Below are positions 35,767 to 45,349 of a DNA stretch of 63,083 nucleotides, piece by piece. Position 1 is the first letter of the stretch. Each line of letters begins with the position of its first letter. The position numbers were made by a program, and so were the translations under genes. Source of the DNA: Acetobacter sp. DsW_063 (GTDB lineage: Bacteria; Pseudomonadota; Alphaproteobacteria; Acetobacterales; Acetobacteraceae); NCBI RefSeq assembly GCF_002153745.1, contig NZ_JOPL01000091.1:1-63083 (forward strand), written 5' to 3'. The notes beneath the pieces are model-generated. The model made no database searches. It saw nothing but the letters and a program-made list of their open reading frames with translations, and was not told the DNA's origin.

Positions 35767-38126
35767 TGAACCAGACCGTCAAATCGACTGACAGACCAGA
35801 GGCGACTCTGGGCGACGCTTCCGGCCTCTCACGCGTCTGCGTGGTCGGTGCGGGGGTCATGGGGGCGAGCATTGCGGCTCATATCGCCAACGCAGGCGTC
35901 CCGGTGTTGCTGCTAGACCGCGCGGTCGGCGATGACCGCAGCAGCTTGGCGAAGGGCGCCATCGCGAAGATGCTCAAGACCGAACCGGCGCCGTTCATGG
36001 ACCCGTCGGCGGCGAAGCTGATCCAGCCAGGTAACGTCGAAGACGATATCGAGGCCGTCGCATCCTGTGACTGGATTGTCGAAGCCATCATCGAACGGGT
36101 GGACCTCAAGCAAGATCTGTACCGCAAGCTCGAGGCGGTGCGTAAGCCCGGCGCGCCAATTAGCTCCAACACATCGACCATTCCGTTGAAGGATCTGACG
36201 GAGGGGCTGCCCGAAAGCTTTAAACGCGACTTTCTGATCACCCATTTCTTCAATCCTCCACGTTACATGAGGCTTCTGGAGATTGTCGGCGGAGAGGCGA
36301 CCAACCCGGACCACATCCAGAAGCTGGGTGATTTCTGCGACCGGCAGCTCGGCAAGACCGTTGTGAAGGCGAAGGACACTCCCGGCTTCATCGCCAACCG
36401 CATCGGGACGTTCTGGATGTTGGTGGCGGTCCGCGCCGCGATCGAAATGGGCGTCAGCGTCGAGCAGGTCGATGCGATTATCGGACGGCCGTTTGGCATT
36501 CCGAAGACCGGCGTCTTTGGCCTGATCGACCTGGTTGGCGTTGACCTGATGCCGCATATCAACGCCAGCATGAAGGCCACGCTGCCTGCCGGAGATCGCT
36601 ACATCAGCAAGGCGGATGATCTACCGCTGATCGCGAAAATGATCGCAGACGGCTATACCGGGCGGAAAGGGAAGGGCGGTTTCTATCGCATCAACCGCGA
36701 AGGCGGTGGAAAGACAAAGGAATCCATCAACCTCAAAACCGGCGAGTATGCGCGCTCGGAGCGGTTCTCTCTTCCTCCTTCCGCGAAGACCGCTGCGGAT
36801 TTGCTGACCTCTCCCGATAAGTTTGGCGCATACGCCCGTGTCGTGATGGGGGAGACCCTCGCCTACGCCGCTTCGCTTGTGCCGGAAATATCGGACGACA
36901 TCGCTGGCGTGGACGCAGCCATGACGCTGGGCTTCAACTGGAAAGTTGGACCGTTCGCCCTGATCGATCAGATCGGGCCGGCAAAGTTCGCAGCGCTGCT
37001 CAAGCAGTTGGATATCCCGGTCCCGGCGCTCGTTGAAGCCGTCGGTTCGGGAAAATTCTACGAAGAGCGTGACGGCGTCACGCAGGCTTTTGGTGTTGAT
37101 GGCGCATATCATCCGGTTGAAAAACCGGAGGGCGTGCTGCTGCTTTCCGATATCCGCAAGAAAGGAAAGGCCGTTCTTTCCAACAAGTCGGCGTCCTTGT
37201 GGGACATCGGCGACGGTGTCGCATGTTTCGAGATCACCACGAAGATGAACACGTTTGACGACGGCGTTCTGGGACTTTTGGAGAAATCCATCGATCATGT
37301 GAAGACCAACTTCAAGGCGATGGTTCTGTATACGGACGCCTCCAATTTTTCGGCGGGCGCAAACCTCGGACTGGCGCTTTTCGCGGTCAACATGGCGGCA
37401 TGGGGCGAAATCCAGAAACTCATCGACAAGGGGCAAAGCACCCTCAAGGCATTGAAATACGCGCCTTTCCCGGTCGTCGCCGCTCCGGCCGGCCTGGCGC
37501 TGGGCGGTGGATGCGAGATCATTCTGCATTGCGACGCGATTCAGGCGCACGCCGAACTCTATACGGGACTCGTCGAATGCGGCGTCGGCTTGATCCCCGG
37601 GTGGGGTGGTTGCGGGGAGATGCTCCTGCGTAATCAGGCCGACCCGAAAACGCCTCGCGGGCCGATGCCGGCGCCGCGCGGCGCGTTTGAGATGATCGCT
37701 GTTGCGAGAGTCTCAAAATCGGCCGCCGAAGCCAAGCGTATGCATATTCTCCGTAAGGCGGACGGCGTCACGATGAATCGCGATCGTGTTCTGGCGGACG
37801 CGAAGGCTCGGGCGCTTTCTCTGGTCGATGGTTACGTCGCGCCCGAGAAACCCGAATTTCGCGTCGCAGGCGCTGCGGGACGCACGGCGTTCGACATGGC
37901 GGTCGCTGGCATGGCCTCACAGGGTGTCGCAACCCCATATGACATCACCGTAGCTGGCGAGCTTGCGAACATTCTGACGGGCGGCGATCACGACACTACG
38001 GAGATCGTCACCGAAGAACAAATGCTGGAACTGGAGCGGAAAGGCTTCATGAGCCTGCTGCATAACACGGGCACGCTGGACCGCATCGAGCATATGCTCG
38101 AAACCGGCAAACCCTTGAGAAACTGA
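35766..38126 (+). CDS. fadN: 3-hydroxyacyl-CoA dehydrogenase / enoyl-CoA hydratase, FadN-type fusion
   Basis: Bifunctional beta-oxidation enzyme of 786 aa. The N-terminal half is the NAD-dependent dehydrogenase: VCVVGAGVMGASIAAHIANA (residues 23-42), SNTSTIPLKDL, and THFFNPPRYMRLLEIV with catalytic His. The C-terminal half is a crotonase: LALGGGCEIILHCDAIQAHA and GLVECGVGLIPGWGG with the catalytic Glu. The order dehydrogenase-then-hydratase is that of Bacillus FadN, opposite to E. coli FadB. It is translationally coupled to the thiolase and lies 19 bp before the acyl-CoA dehydrogenase. Confidence 0.93.
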   Translation: MNQTVKSTDRPEATLGDASGLSRVCVVGAGVMGASIAAHIANAGVPVLLLDRAVGDDRSSLAKGAIAKMLKTEPAPFMDPSAAKLIQPGNVEDDIEAVASCDWIVEAIIERVDLKQDLYRKLEAVRKPGAPISSNTSTIPLKDLTEGLPESFKRDFLITHFFNPPRYMRLLEIVGGEATNPDHIQKLGDFCDRQLGKTVVKAKDTPGFIANRIGTFWMLVAVRAAIEMGVSVEQVDAIIGRPFGIPKTGVFGLIDLVGVDLMPHINASMKATLPAGDRYISKADDLPLIAKMIADGYTGRKGKGGFYRINREGGGKTKESINLKTGEYARSERFSLPPSAKTAADLLTSPDKFGAYARVVMGETLAYAASLVPEISDDIAGVDAAMTLGFNWKVGPFALIDQIGPAKFAALLKQLDIPVPALVEAVGSGKFYEERDGVTQAFGVDGAYHPVEKPEGVLLLSDIRKKGKAVLSNKSASLWDIGDGVACFEITTKMNTFDDGVLGLLEKSIDHVKTNFKAMVLYTDASNFSAGANLGLALFAVNMAAWGEIQKLIDKGQSTLKALKYAPFPVVAAPAGLALGGGCEIILHCDAIQAHAELYTGLVECGVGLIPGWGGCGEMLLRNQADPKTPRGPMPAPRGAFEMIAVARVSKSAAEAKRMHILRKADGVTMNRDRVLADAKARALSLVDGYVAPEKPEFRVAGAAGRTAFDMAVAGMASQGVATPYDITVAGELANILTGGDHDTTEIVTEEQMLELERKGFMSLLHNTGTLDRIEHMLETGKPLRN

Positions 38127-38145
38127 GCGACGGGGATACAAGAAA

Positions 38146-39939
38146 ATGCAAACATACAACGCCCCCCTCCGCGACATGAAGTTTGTGCTGAACGAACTTC
38201 ATGATTTCTCCAAGTTGACCAGTATCCCGGCGTTCTCCGGCGTCGACGCCGATCTGGTCGAGACGGTGCTTGAAGAAGCGGCGAAATTCACCACCCGCGT
38301 GTTGCTGCCGCTCAATCCGGTAGGCGACACGGAGGGATGCAGGCTCGAAAACGGCGTGGTGCACACGCCGACGGGTTTCAAGGAGGCCTACAAGCAGTTC
38401 TGTGACGGCGGCTGGTCGTCCGTTTCCGCGCCGCCGGAATACGGCGGGCAGGGTCTGCCGGAAAGCGTCGGCATGCTCATCTCCGAGATGATCTGCTCGA
38501 CCAACCTGTCGTTCGGTCTCTATCCGGGCCTGACGGCGGGCGCGATGACGGCGCTACGCAAATACGGTTCGGAGGAGTTGAAATCCTTCTACCTGCCGAA
38601 GATGATTGACGGCACCTGGTCGGCGAGCATGTGCCTGACCGAGGCGCAGTGCGGCACTGATCTTGGTCTTGTGCGCACAAAAGCCATCCCGCAGGGCGAC
38701 GACTCCTACGCAGTCACGGGCTCGAAGATATTCATATCCGCAGGTGAGCATGACCTGACCGAGAACATCATTCATCTGGTGCTGGCGCGGCTTCCCGATG
38801 CGCCTGAAGGCATCAAGGGTATCAGCCTGTTCCTCGTTCCAAAATTTCTTCCCAATGAGGACGGCAGTCTTGGCGCACGCAATCCCATCGTTTGCACCGC
38901 GCTCGAGCACAAGATGGGCATCAAGGGCTCCGCGACTTGTCAGATCAGTTTTGACGAAGCCAAAGGTTGGCTGGTAGGCGCGCCTCACAAAGGCATGCAG
39001 GCCATGTTCGCGATGATGAACGCCGAACGTCTCGGCGTCGGCATTCAAGGTCTTGGCATCACTGAAGTTTCCTACCAGAGCGCAGTTTCGTATGCGAAGG
39101 AGCGCCTGCAGGGCCGCGCGCTTTCCGGCGCCAAGTATCCGAAGCTCGCGGCGGACCCGATTATCGTCCATCCGGACGTGCGCCGGATGCTGATGACCAT
39201 GCGCGTCAACGCGGAAGGGTGCCGGGCGCTCGGGACCTGGGTGGCGAACGCCCTGGATATCGCTGAGCACACGGAAGACGAAGTCCAGCGTCGAGACGCC
39301 GAAGACTTCGTCGCGTTGCTGACTCCGGTAGTCAAGGCGATGTTCACTGACATGGGCTCGGAATCCGCCAATCTCGCCGTGCAGACTTATGGCGGTCATG
39401 GCTACATCCATGATCACGGCGTGGAGCAGTTCGCTCGCGACGCACGGATCACCATGATCTACGAAGGCACCAACGGGGTGCAGGCGCTCGACCTCGTCGG
39501 CCGCAAGCTGCCAGCGCATATGGGCAGGAGTCTTCGGGGTCTATTCCATCCGATCGCGGACTTCGTCGCCGAACACAAAGAACATCCGCTGTTTTCCAAG
39601 ATGATCGAGGGTCTGGAGCGCGCGCTTGGCGCATTGCAGCTTTCGACCGCGCACGTCGCTCAGAAAGGCATGGCGGACCCGGAGGAGGCAGGAGCTGCGG
39701 CGACGGATTATCTGCGGCTGATGGGCCTTGTCTCGCTCGCTTATCTCTGGGCGCGTACGGTGACCATCGCCGTGTCCAAACTTGGAGCGGCGGAGGGGCC
39801 GGATAAAGCCTTCTACACGGCGAAGCTGAGTTCGGCCCGCTTCTTTTACGATCGTATTCTGCCAGAGTCGGCTGCGCTGTATCTGAAGATCAAGTCGGGC
39901 AAGAAGTCGCTGATGGAACTGCCTGAAGACCTGTTCTAA
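38146..39939 (+). CDS. acyl-CoA dehydrogenase
   Basis: FAD-dependent acyl-CoA dehydrogenase of 597 aa, longer than the classical 380 aa, matching the FadE2/DmdC-type family with a C-terminal extension. N-terminal motif is SVSAPPEYGGQGLP, the flavin site is MCLTEAQCGTDLGLVRTKA, and the catalytic Glu lies in MIYEGTNGVQALDLVGRKLP. It performs the first oxidation in the cycle. It follows fadN by 19 bp and completes the oxidation set with thiolase and the fusion enzyme. Confidence 0.93.
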   Translation: MQTYNAPLRDMKFVLNELHDFSKLTSIPAFSGVDADLVETVLEEAAKFTTRVLLPLNPVGDTEGCRLENGVVHTPTGFKEAYKQFCDGGWSSVSAPPEYGGQGLPESVGMLISEMICSTNLSFGLYPGLTAGAMTALRKYGSEELKSFYLPKMIDGTWSASMCLTEAQCGTDLGLVRTKAIPQGDDSYAVTGSKIFISAGEHDLTENIIHLVLARLPDAPEGIKGISLFLVPKFLPNEDGSLGARNPIVCTALEHKMGIKGSATCQISFDEAKGWLVGAPHKGMQAMFAMMNAERLGVGIQGLGITEVSYQSAVSYAKERLQGRALSGAKYPKLAADPIIVHPDVRRMLMTMRVNAEGCRALGTWVANALDIAEHTEDEVQRRDAEDFVALLTPVVKAMFTDMGSESANLAVQTYGGHGYIHDHGVEQFARDARITMIYEGTNGVQALDLVGRKLPAHMGRSLRGLFHPIADFVAEHKEHPLFSKMIEGLERALGALQLSTAHVAQKGMADPEEAGAAATDYLRLMGLVSLAYLWARTVTIAVSKLGAAEGPDKAFYTAKLSSARFFYDRILPESAALYLKIKSGKKSLMELPEDLF

Positions 39940-40021
39940 CTGCAGGGCGTGCTACACTCCCGGCGACGGTCTGACCGAGCGCCGGGAACGCTGCGGAAGA
40001 TCAATCTTACGGAGTTGCCTG

Positions 40022-40528
40022 ATGACGACACAGGACAACAAACACGCAGAGCTTCCCGTCGGGTTCGTTCCTATTCCGATCCTGAACCCGGATGGTTTCG
40101 ACGCCCTGACCGGCGGGTTCGCGATCAAGGATGATGATGGTCATCTGGTCGCAGGCTTTCGGGTGGAGGCCTGTCACTGTAACCACGCGAAAATCTGCCA
40201 CGGCGGTATGCTGGCGACTGTGTGCGACGGTTACCTTGCGCTGGCTGCGATGTACCGGAATGACTTTCAGCTCGCGATATTGCCGACCATGTCTCTGACC
40301 GTTGACTATCTCGCGCCGTCGGAATTGAACGACTGGGTCGAAATCCGGGCGGAGGTTCTGCGTGTCACGCGCAACGCCGTTTTCGTTCAGGGACTGGCGC
40401 GCGTGAACGGAGCTCCGGTCGTGCGGGCGAGCGGGGTCTTCAAACGTGGTTCGCCGAAGCCCGATGGAATTGACGCCGGAAAGGCGTTGAGGGGGTTTTT
40501 GAAAGCGCCGATGTCGGCGAAGGCGTAG
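40022..40528 (+). CDS. PaaI-family hotdog acyl-CoA thioesterase
   Basis: A 168-aa hotdog-fold thioesterase. The catalytic region is KICHGGMLATVCDGYLALAA, with the HGG(M)..D pattern of PaaI proteins, then LPTMSLTVDYLAPSELNDWVEIRAEV. It probably hydrolyses acyl-CoA intermediates or aberrant products released in the cycle. It lies 82 bp after the acyl-CoA dehydrogenase on the same strand. Confidence 0.9.
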   Translation: MTTQDNKHAELPVGFVPIPILNPDGFDALTGGFAIKDDDGHLVAGFRVEACHCNHAKICHGGMLATVCDGYLALAAMYRNDFQLAILPTMSLTVDYLAPSELNDWVEIRAEVLRVTRNAVFVQGLARVNGAPVVRASGVFKRGSPKPDGIDAGKALRGFLKAPMSAKA

Positions 40529-40715
40529 CGATCTGACGGGGGGGGGCAGGCCGACTTTTCCAACTTAATAAGCTTGACCATGGCGAGATTCGAGAATGCA
40601 GCGCCGCCAAACCGCATCGAGTTTGCAACGACACGGCATCATGGCCGACACTGTTGGCACATAAGAGGCTCATGTCGCCCACGGTGCGGCAGCAAGACGA
40701 AAGGGACAGATCAAT

Positions 40716-41123
40716 ATGAGCGTCGATGCGGAAGACCCGAAAGAAAACCGGCTGTACTCTGTGAGCGAACTTTCTCGTGAACTGGCGATTACGCCACGCT
40801 CCATGCGCTTTTACGAGGATAAGGGCCTGATCTCGCCGTCCCGCGTCGGCACGACGCGCGTGTACTCAATCCGTGATCGGGCGCGGATGAAGCTGATCAT
40901 TCGCGGCAAGCAGCTTGGTTTCACGCTACGCGATATCAAACAGTACCTGGATCTGTATGACGCCGACCCGAAGCATAGCGCACAAAAAATGCTGCTCCTG
41001 AAGCAAATTCAGAAAAAGATGCGTGATCTCAACGCCATGGGTGCGGCGATTTCAGCTACACTTTCTGATCTTGAAAACATTCAGCAGTCGCTGTTGAATT
41101 CCTTCACCGTCGACGCTGCGTGA
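40716..41123 (+). CDS. MerR-family transcriptional regulator
   Basis: A 135-aa regulator. The N-terminal MerR HTH is YSVSELSRELAITPRSMRFY followed by EDKGLISPSRVG and the TRVYSIRDRARMKLI wing, then a coiled-coil dimerisation helix (residues about 75-120). There is no cysteine metal site or long effector domain. This short form resembles LiuR-type regulators of branched-chain and fatty-acid catabolism. Position in a fatty-acid operon, and the palindrome upstream of the thiolase gene, suggest it controls that locus; this is inference. Confidence 0.9.
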   Translation: MSVDAEDPKENRLYSVSELSRELAITPRSMRFYEDKGLISPSRVGTTRVYSIRDRARMKLIIRGKQLGFTLRDIKQYLDLYDADPKHSAQKMLLLKQIQKKMRDLNAMGAAISATLSDLENIQQSLLNSFTVDAA

Positions 41124-41268
41124 CATGAGGGCGTTCGCATCAGGACACCCTCGCTTCGAACCGCCAAAGTCACATTGTGGGCATGCGGGGGCAGGCGAGC
41201 GGCGCCTCTCCTCGTGGCGCACGCCGTTTGGGTTACTAAAATAGCCTCCCGATGAGGGGAGTTTTTGA

Positions 41269-41430
41269 ATGACGCGATCATGCCTGACATCACCAGGCGG
41301 GATACCCACAGGTCCCGAAATTCCGCATCCCGGGCGCGTCCCGCCCTTGCCTCCTCCTGCATTGGACGAGCCTCCGGCACGCGAAGAGCCTGAGCGGCCG
41401 GAGCCTTTGAAAGATCCGCCGCTACAGTGA
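41269..41430 (+). CDS. small proline-rich protein
   Basis: A 53-residue frame with a strong ribosome-binding site (GAGGGGAG) seven bases before ATG. The product is rich in Pro and Glu (IPTGPEIPHPGRVPPLPPPA, then EPPAREEPERPEPLKDPP). No recognised family. It lies between merR and maoC on the same strand. It could be a genuine micro-protein or a chance frame; the SD is the main support. Confidence 0.5.
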   Translation: MTRSCLTSPGGIPTGPEIPHPGRVPPLPPPALDEPPAREEPERPEPLKDPPLQ

Positions 41431-41486
41431 AGCGTGTGCGGGATTGTTGATCGTGCTCTGCTCGCGTCTGAATCAAGGGAATTCTC

Positions 41487-41948
41487 ATGCCGCCAAATAA
41501 CACCTCGGGGCCATGGTATCTGGACGATCTCAAGACGGGCGATCTGTTTCGAAGCGGCGAATACGAAATGGACGCAAATCAGATTGTAGCCTTTGCGCAG
41601 CAGTTCGATCCGCAGCCTTTCCATATCGACCACGAAGCCGCTAAAGCGTCGATGTTCGGTCAACTCGCAGCAAGTGGATGGCACACCGCTGCTATCACCA
41701 TGCGTCTTCTGGTTGAAATCCTTCCATTTTACAAAGGGTTGATCGGTCTTTCGACCGACATCCAGTGGCCGCGTCCCACGTATCCGGGCGACAGGCTGCG
41801 CGTGGAGTGCCGTGTCTTGGAGATCGCGCCGTCTCGATCTCGCCCTGAGCAGGGGGTGGTGACTGTCGAAACACTGACGCTTGGGCAGGAGGGAGAGCCG
41901 CGCCAACGTCAGATCACAAAAGTGCTGGCGTTCAGAAAACCGGAGTGA
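41487..41948 (+). CDS. MaoC-family (R)-specific enoyl-CoA hydratase-like protein
   Basis: A 153-aa hotdog hydratase. SD AAGGGA precedes the ATG. The catalytic motif lies in FAQQFDPQPFHIDHEAAKAS (Asp and His), followed by FGQLAASGWHTAAITMRLLV. Family members hydrate enoyl-CoA to (R)-3-hydroxyacyl-CoA, linking beta-oxidation to other lipids or polyhydroxyalkanoates. It closes the fatty-acid operon. Confidence 0.92.
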   Translation: MPPNNTSGPWYLDDLKTGDLFRSGEYEMDANQIVAFAQQFDPQPFHIDHEAAKASMFGQLAASGWHTAAITMRLLVEILPFYKGLIGLSTDIQWPRPTYPGDRLRVECRVLEIAPSRSRPEQGVVTVETLTLGQEGEPRQRQITKVLAFRKPE

Positions 41949-41959
41949 ACGTCCAACGC

Positions 41960-42748
41960 TCAGGCGAGGGCAATTCCTGTTGCCTGCGACAGGGCTTCAG
42001 CCACGCCCGGAGCTGCAGCGAGAATCGTGGCCCCACCTGTCAAGCCGCCTTCCCGCAGGAACGGCGAGACGCGGGCGCCCGCTTCCTCAAGGATGATCAG
42101 CGCGGCGGCGACGTCCCACAGATTGATGACAATTTCAATATAACCGTCCAGCCGCCCGCATGCGACGTCAGCCAGCGCGAGCGCTCCGGAACCGCCCGAA
42201 CGCGGCATCGCGCCGAGATCGAGAATCGCCCCGATTTTTTCCATGAAAACTGGTTTCGGAACGCGGTTGCTCCATCCCATCTCGATCATCGCGCTGCGCG
42301 TATCGGTGACGGGGGAAGCATGAATGGGCTTCCCGTTCATGAATGCGCCGCCGCCCAGCCGCGCGGTGTAAATCTCGCCCAGCGCGGGGGCGTTGATCAC
42401 ACCCGCCACCGGGCGATCGCCGTCCAGCAGCCCAAGCGACACGCACCAGCGATTGCGACCGCGCGCAAAATTCGACGTGCCGTCGATGGGGTCAATCACC
42501 CACCGCAAGCTTCCTTGCCTGACGCTGCCACCTTCCTCGCCTTGAAACCCGTCTTCAGGGAACAGTTCTTGCATACGGCGAGCGACGAATGCTTCGACGG
42601 CGCCGTCCGCTTCGGTCAGCCAGTCCTGGGCGGATTTCTGACTGCCGCTGGGGCCACCGGATGGCGGGCGCATTGCAAGGGCCAGGCGAGAGGCGTCCTC
42701 GACCACTGCGCGAGCGGCTTCAAGACGGCGATCTATTGCGACGGACAT
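41960..42748 (-). CDS. suhB: inositol monophosphatase-family phosphatase
   Basis: Mg-dependent phosphatase of 262 aa. The metal-binding motif is WVIDPIDGTSNFARG and the second is INLWDVAAALIILEEAGARV, with the acidic E of GEEGG upstream. The family includes SuhB/IMPase and the HisN-type histidinol phosphatases; the sequence does not separate them. A strong hairpin sits only 8 bases upstream of its ATG (see hairpin entry). Converges with maoC. Confidence 0.88.
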   Translation of the reverse strand: MSVAIDRRLEAARAVVEDASRLALAMRPPSGGPSGSQKSAQDWLTEADGAVEAFVARRMQELFPEDGFQGEEGGSVRQGSLRWVIDPIDGTSNFARGRNRWCVSLGLLDGDRPVAGVINAPALGEIYTARLGGGAFMNGKPIHASPVTDTRSAMIEMGWSNRVPKPVFMEKIGAILDLGAMPRSGGSGALALADVACGRLDGYIEIVINLWDVAAALIILEEAGARVSPFLREGGLTGGATILAAAPGVAEALSQATGIALA

Positions 42749-42756
42749 GATGCGTT

Positions 42757-42797
42757 CCAGCCGGAGCCGGCCTCTTCTGGCCGGCTGGACCGGCTGG
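42757..42797 (-). promoter_or_regulatory. long hairpin in the suhB leader
   Basis: Nested inverted repeats: the outer arms CCAGCCGG (42757-42764) and CCGGCTGG (42790-42797) enclose the inner arms AGCCGGCC (42765-42772) and GGCCGGCT (42779-42786) with a 6-nt loop. On the minus strand this ends 8 nt before the suhB ATG. The loop side carries AGAAGAGG, a possible Shine-Dalgarno core. Confidence 0.55.
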
Positions 42798-43136
42798 TTA
42801 TGGTTCCGGCGACGGTTATGCCGCTGACGCTCGGTGTAGTCGAGCGGCTGGAAGGACGTAGGAGTAGTCCTCTGACGCCAAGGCGTGCGCGTATGAGGCG
42901 CCGATGATACGAAGAACGTGTTTTGACAGATAGCCTTCGGCGTCGAACACTCGTCGTTACGAACGGGAGAGCGGGTTGAACGTATTTCCCAATCAAACGT
43001 TTGCTACAACGCCGGAGCAAAAATAAACAACAGCCGAGGCGGGCGAGGTTTGAACCACGATAACTGGGGACACGCGGAGTCCGCATAACGGCCACAAGAC
43101 ATCCCCCCGCGAACGGGTGGGACTCAGGATGAAGCA

Positions 43137-44336
43137 ATGAACATTCATGAGTATCAGGCTAAGGCTCTTCTTAAACGTTACGGAATGAACGTACCGCCGG
43201 GAGTGGTCGTGCATTCGCCGGGCGAAGCGCGAGATGCGGCCAAGACGCTTCCGGGGAGCGTTTTCGTCGTTAAGGCGCAAATCCATGCAGGCGGTCGCGG
43301 TGCCGGACATTTTCTGGGGGAGTCTTCTGGCGGTGGCGTCCGCTTGGTGAAAACCCCGGAGGAGGCGAAAGCCGCGGCTTACGATATGCTCGACCGCACG
43401 CTCGTCACCCGACAGACCGGCCCTGCCGGACGCGTTGTTCGTCGCCTGTATGTCGAGGCAGGATGCGCAATCGACCGCGAGCTTTATCTGTCGCTTCTCA
43501 TAGATCGCGTGGCGCGACGCATCACTGTCGTCGCATCGGACGCCGGCGGCATGAGCATTGAAGATGTGGCGGAGAAAACGCCCGAACGCATTTACAAGGT
43601 TCCCGTAGATCCCGCGCTTGGCCTCAGCGATTATCAATCCCGCGACATCGCAGTGAAAATCGGTCTCACGGGGCAACTGATTCGCGAGTTCGTGCAGGTC
43701 ATGCGGGCGGCATACACGGCGTTCACCACGCTCGACGCCGCATTGGTCGAGATCAATCCGCTTGTCGTCACAAAAGAGGGAACGCTGCTCGCGCTCGACG
43801 CCAAGATGGGCTTCGACGACAACGGCCTGTTCCGTCACAAGGAGATCGAAGAACTCCGCGATCCGAATGAAGAAGATCCTCGCGAGCGGGAGGCTGCGCG
43901 ATTTGGTCTTTCATATGTTGGGCTGGAAGGCACGATCGGATGCATGGTTAACGGCGCGGGCCTTGCCATGGCGACGATGGACATCATCCATTCCGAAGGC
44001 GAATCTCCTGCCAATTTTCTGGACGTGGGCGGCGGCGCCTCGCGCGAGCGCGTGGGCGCCGCGTTCCGCATTCTGCTGGGCGATCCGAGCGTTGAAGGCG
44101 TCCTGGTCAATATTTTTGGCGGCATCATGCGCTGCGACATCATTGCGGAGGCTGTCATTTCCGCTTGCCGGGAGGTCGGCCTGAAAACGCCGCTTGTCGT
44201 GCGTCTGGCTGGCACGAAGGTCGAGGAGGGGTTGAAGATGATCGAAGAATCCGGTCTCGACGCGATCGTCGCTGAGGATTTGGGGGACGCAGCCCGGAAG
44301 ATTGTGGCCGCCGTCCGCAGCCGGAGGGCAGCCTGA
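43137..44336 (+). CDS. sucC: succinyl-CoA synthetase beta subunit
   Basis: ATP-grasp subunit of 399 aa, first half of the TCA enzyme. N-terminal motif [20 protein letters not shown]; the nucleotide site is [16 protein letters not shown]; the catalytic EINPLV and the CoA-binding [14 protein letters not shown] and [13 protein letters not shown] motifs follow. A strong SD (AGGATGAAGCA) precedes ATG. The stop overlaps the sucD start by one base. Confidence 0.96.
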   Translation: MNIHEYQAKALLKRYGMNVPPGVVVHSPGEARDAAKTLPGSVFVVKAQIHAGGRGAGHFLGESSGGGVRLVKTPEEAKAAAYDMLDRTLVTRQTGPAGRVVRRLYVEAGCAIDRELYLSLLIDRVARRITVVASDAGGMSIEDVAEKTPERIYKVPVDPALGLSDYQSRDIAVKIGLTGQLIREFVQVMRAAYTAFTTLDAALVEINPLVVTKEGTLLALDAKMGFDDNGLFRHKEIEELRDPNEEDPREREAARFGLSYVGLEGTIGCMVNGAGLAMATMDIIHSEGESPANFLDVGGGASRERVGAAFRILLGDPSVEGVLVNIFGGIMRCDIIAEAVISACREVGLKTPLVVRLAGTKVEEGLKMIEESGLDAIVAEDLGDAARKIVAAVRSRRAA

Positions 44337-45211
44337 TGTCTATTCTCGTCGATAAAGACACAAAAGTTCTTGTGCAGGGGTTCACCGGCGCGCACGGAAC
44401 GTTCCATTCCGAGCAGGCGATCGCCTACGGCACGAAGGTCGTTGGCGGCGTGACGCCGGGTCGCGGCGGAGATACGCATCTCGGCCTTCCGGTATTCGAC
44501 ACGATGGAGCAGGCGCGCGCCGCGACGCATGCCGACGCCACGGTCATTTACGTTCCGCCGCCTGGCGCGGCCGACGCCATTATTGAGGCGATCGCCGCCG
44601 AAACTCCGTTGATCATATGCATCACCGAAGGCATTCCTGTGCAGGACATGCTGCGCGTTCGGGTGGCGCTCGATCGTTCAAAAAGCCTGCTGGTGGGGCC
44701 GAACTGTCCTGGCGTTATCACGCCCGACGCCTGCAAGATCGGTATCATGCCAGGACAGATTCATCGGCGCGGCGGCGTCGGCATTGTCTCGCGGTCCGGG
44801 ACTCTGACTTATGAAGCGGTTGCTCAGACGTCCGACCTTGGGCTCGGGCAAAGCACATGCGTGGGCATCGGTGGCGATCCAATCAAGGGCATGGATTTCA
44901 TCGACGTTCTCGAACGCTTTGTCGCCGACCCTGAAACCGATTCCATGATCATTATCGGAGAAATCGGCGGCGTTTCCGAAATCGAAGCGGCGCAGTTCCT
45001 GCGCGACAGCCGGACGAAAAAGCCGGTCGTGGGACTCGTCGCAGGCATCACAGCGCCGCCGGGCCGCCGTATGGGGCATGCCGGAGCTGTTATTTCCGGC
45101 GGTGAAGAAACGGCGGAGGCGAAGATCGAGGCCATGCGCGCAGCGGGCATTCATATCGCGCCCAGTCCGGCCGAGATGGGCAGAACGTTGTTGTCTCTGC
45201 TCAAGGGCTGA
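44336..45211 (+). CDS. sucD: succinyl-CoA synthetase alpha subunit
   Basis: A 291-aa subunit that carries the phospho-histidine. The CoA-binding region is [20 protein letters not shown] and [16 protein letters not shown]. The active-site His is in [27 protein letters not shown] and [13 protein letters not shown] are further family motifs. It is coupled to sucC. A strong terminator follows immediately. Confidence 0.96.
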   Translation: MSILVDKDTKVLVQGFTGAHGTFHSEQAIAYGTKVVGGVTPGRGGDTHLGLPVFDTMEQARAATHADATVIYVPPPGAADAIIEAIAAETPLIICITEGIPVQDMLRVRVALDRSKSLLVGPNCPGVITPDACKIGIMPGQIHRRGGVGIVSRSGTLTYEAVAQTSDLGLGQSTCVGIGGDPIKGMDFIDVLERFVADPETDSMIIIGEIGGVSEIEAAQFLRDSRTKKPVVGLVAGITAPPGRRMGHAGAVISGGEETAEAKIEAMRAAGIHIAPSPAEMGRTLLSLLKG

Positions 45212-45219
45212 AGCTAATT

Positions 45220-45250
45220 CCAGCGCCGCCTGATGGCGGCGCTGGCCTTT
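45220..45250 (+). terminator. Rho-independent terminator after sucCD
   Basis: An 11-bp perfect GC-rich stem (CCAGCGCCGCC / GGCGGCGCTGG) with a TGAT loop and a short CCTTT tail, 8 bp after the sucD stop. Confidence 0.85.
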
Positions 45251-45349
45251 GGTGACCACCGAATCTCGGAGTTTTCCCAAGAATGGCGCCTGCGAACGCT
45301 GTTCCGCAGTGTTAGACGCCTACGCCACTGAGTTTGAGTCCTTTATGCG

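Noticed and set aside
42733..43137. Minus-strand frame upstream of suhB
   Set aside because: It overlaps the hairpin and sucC promoter region, has no SD and no recognisable product.
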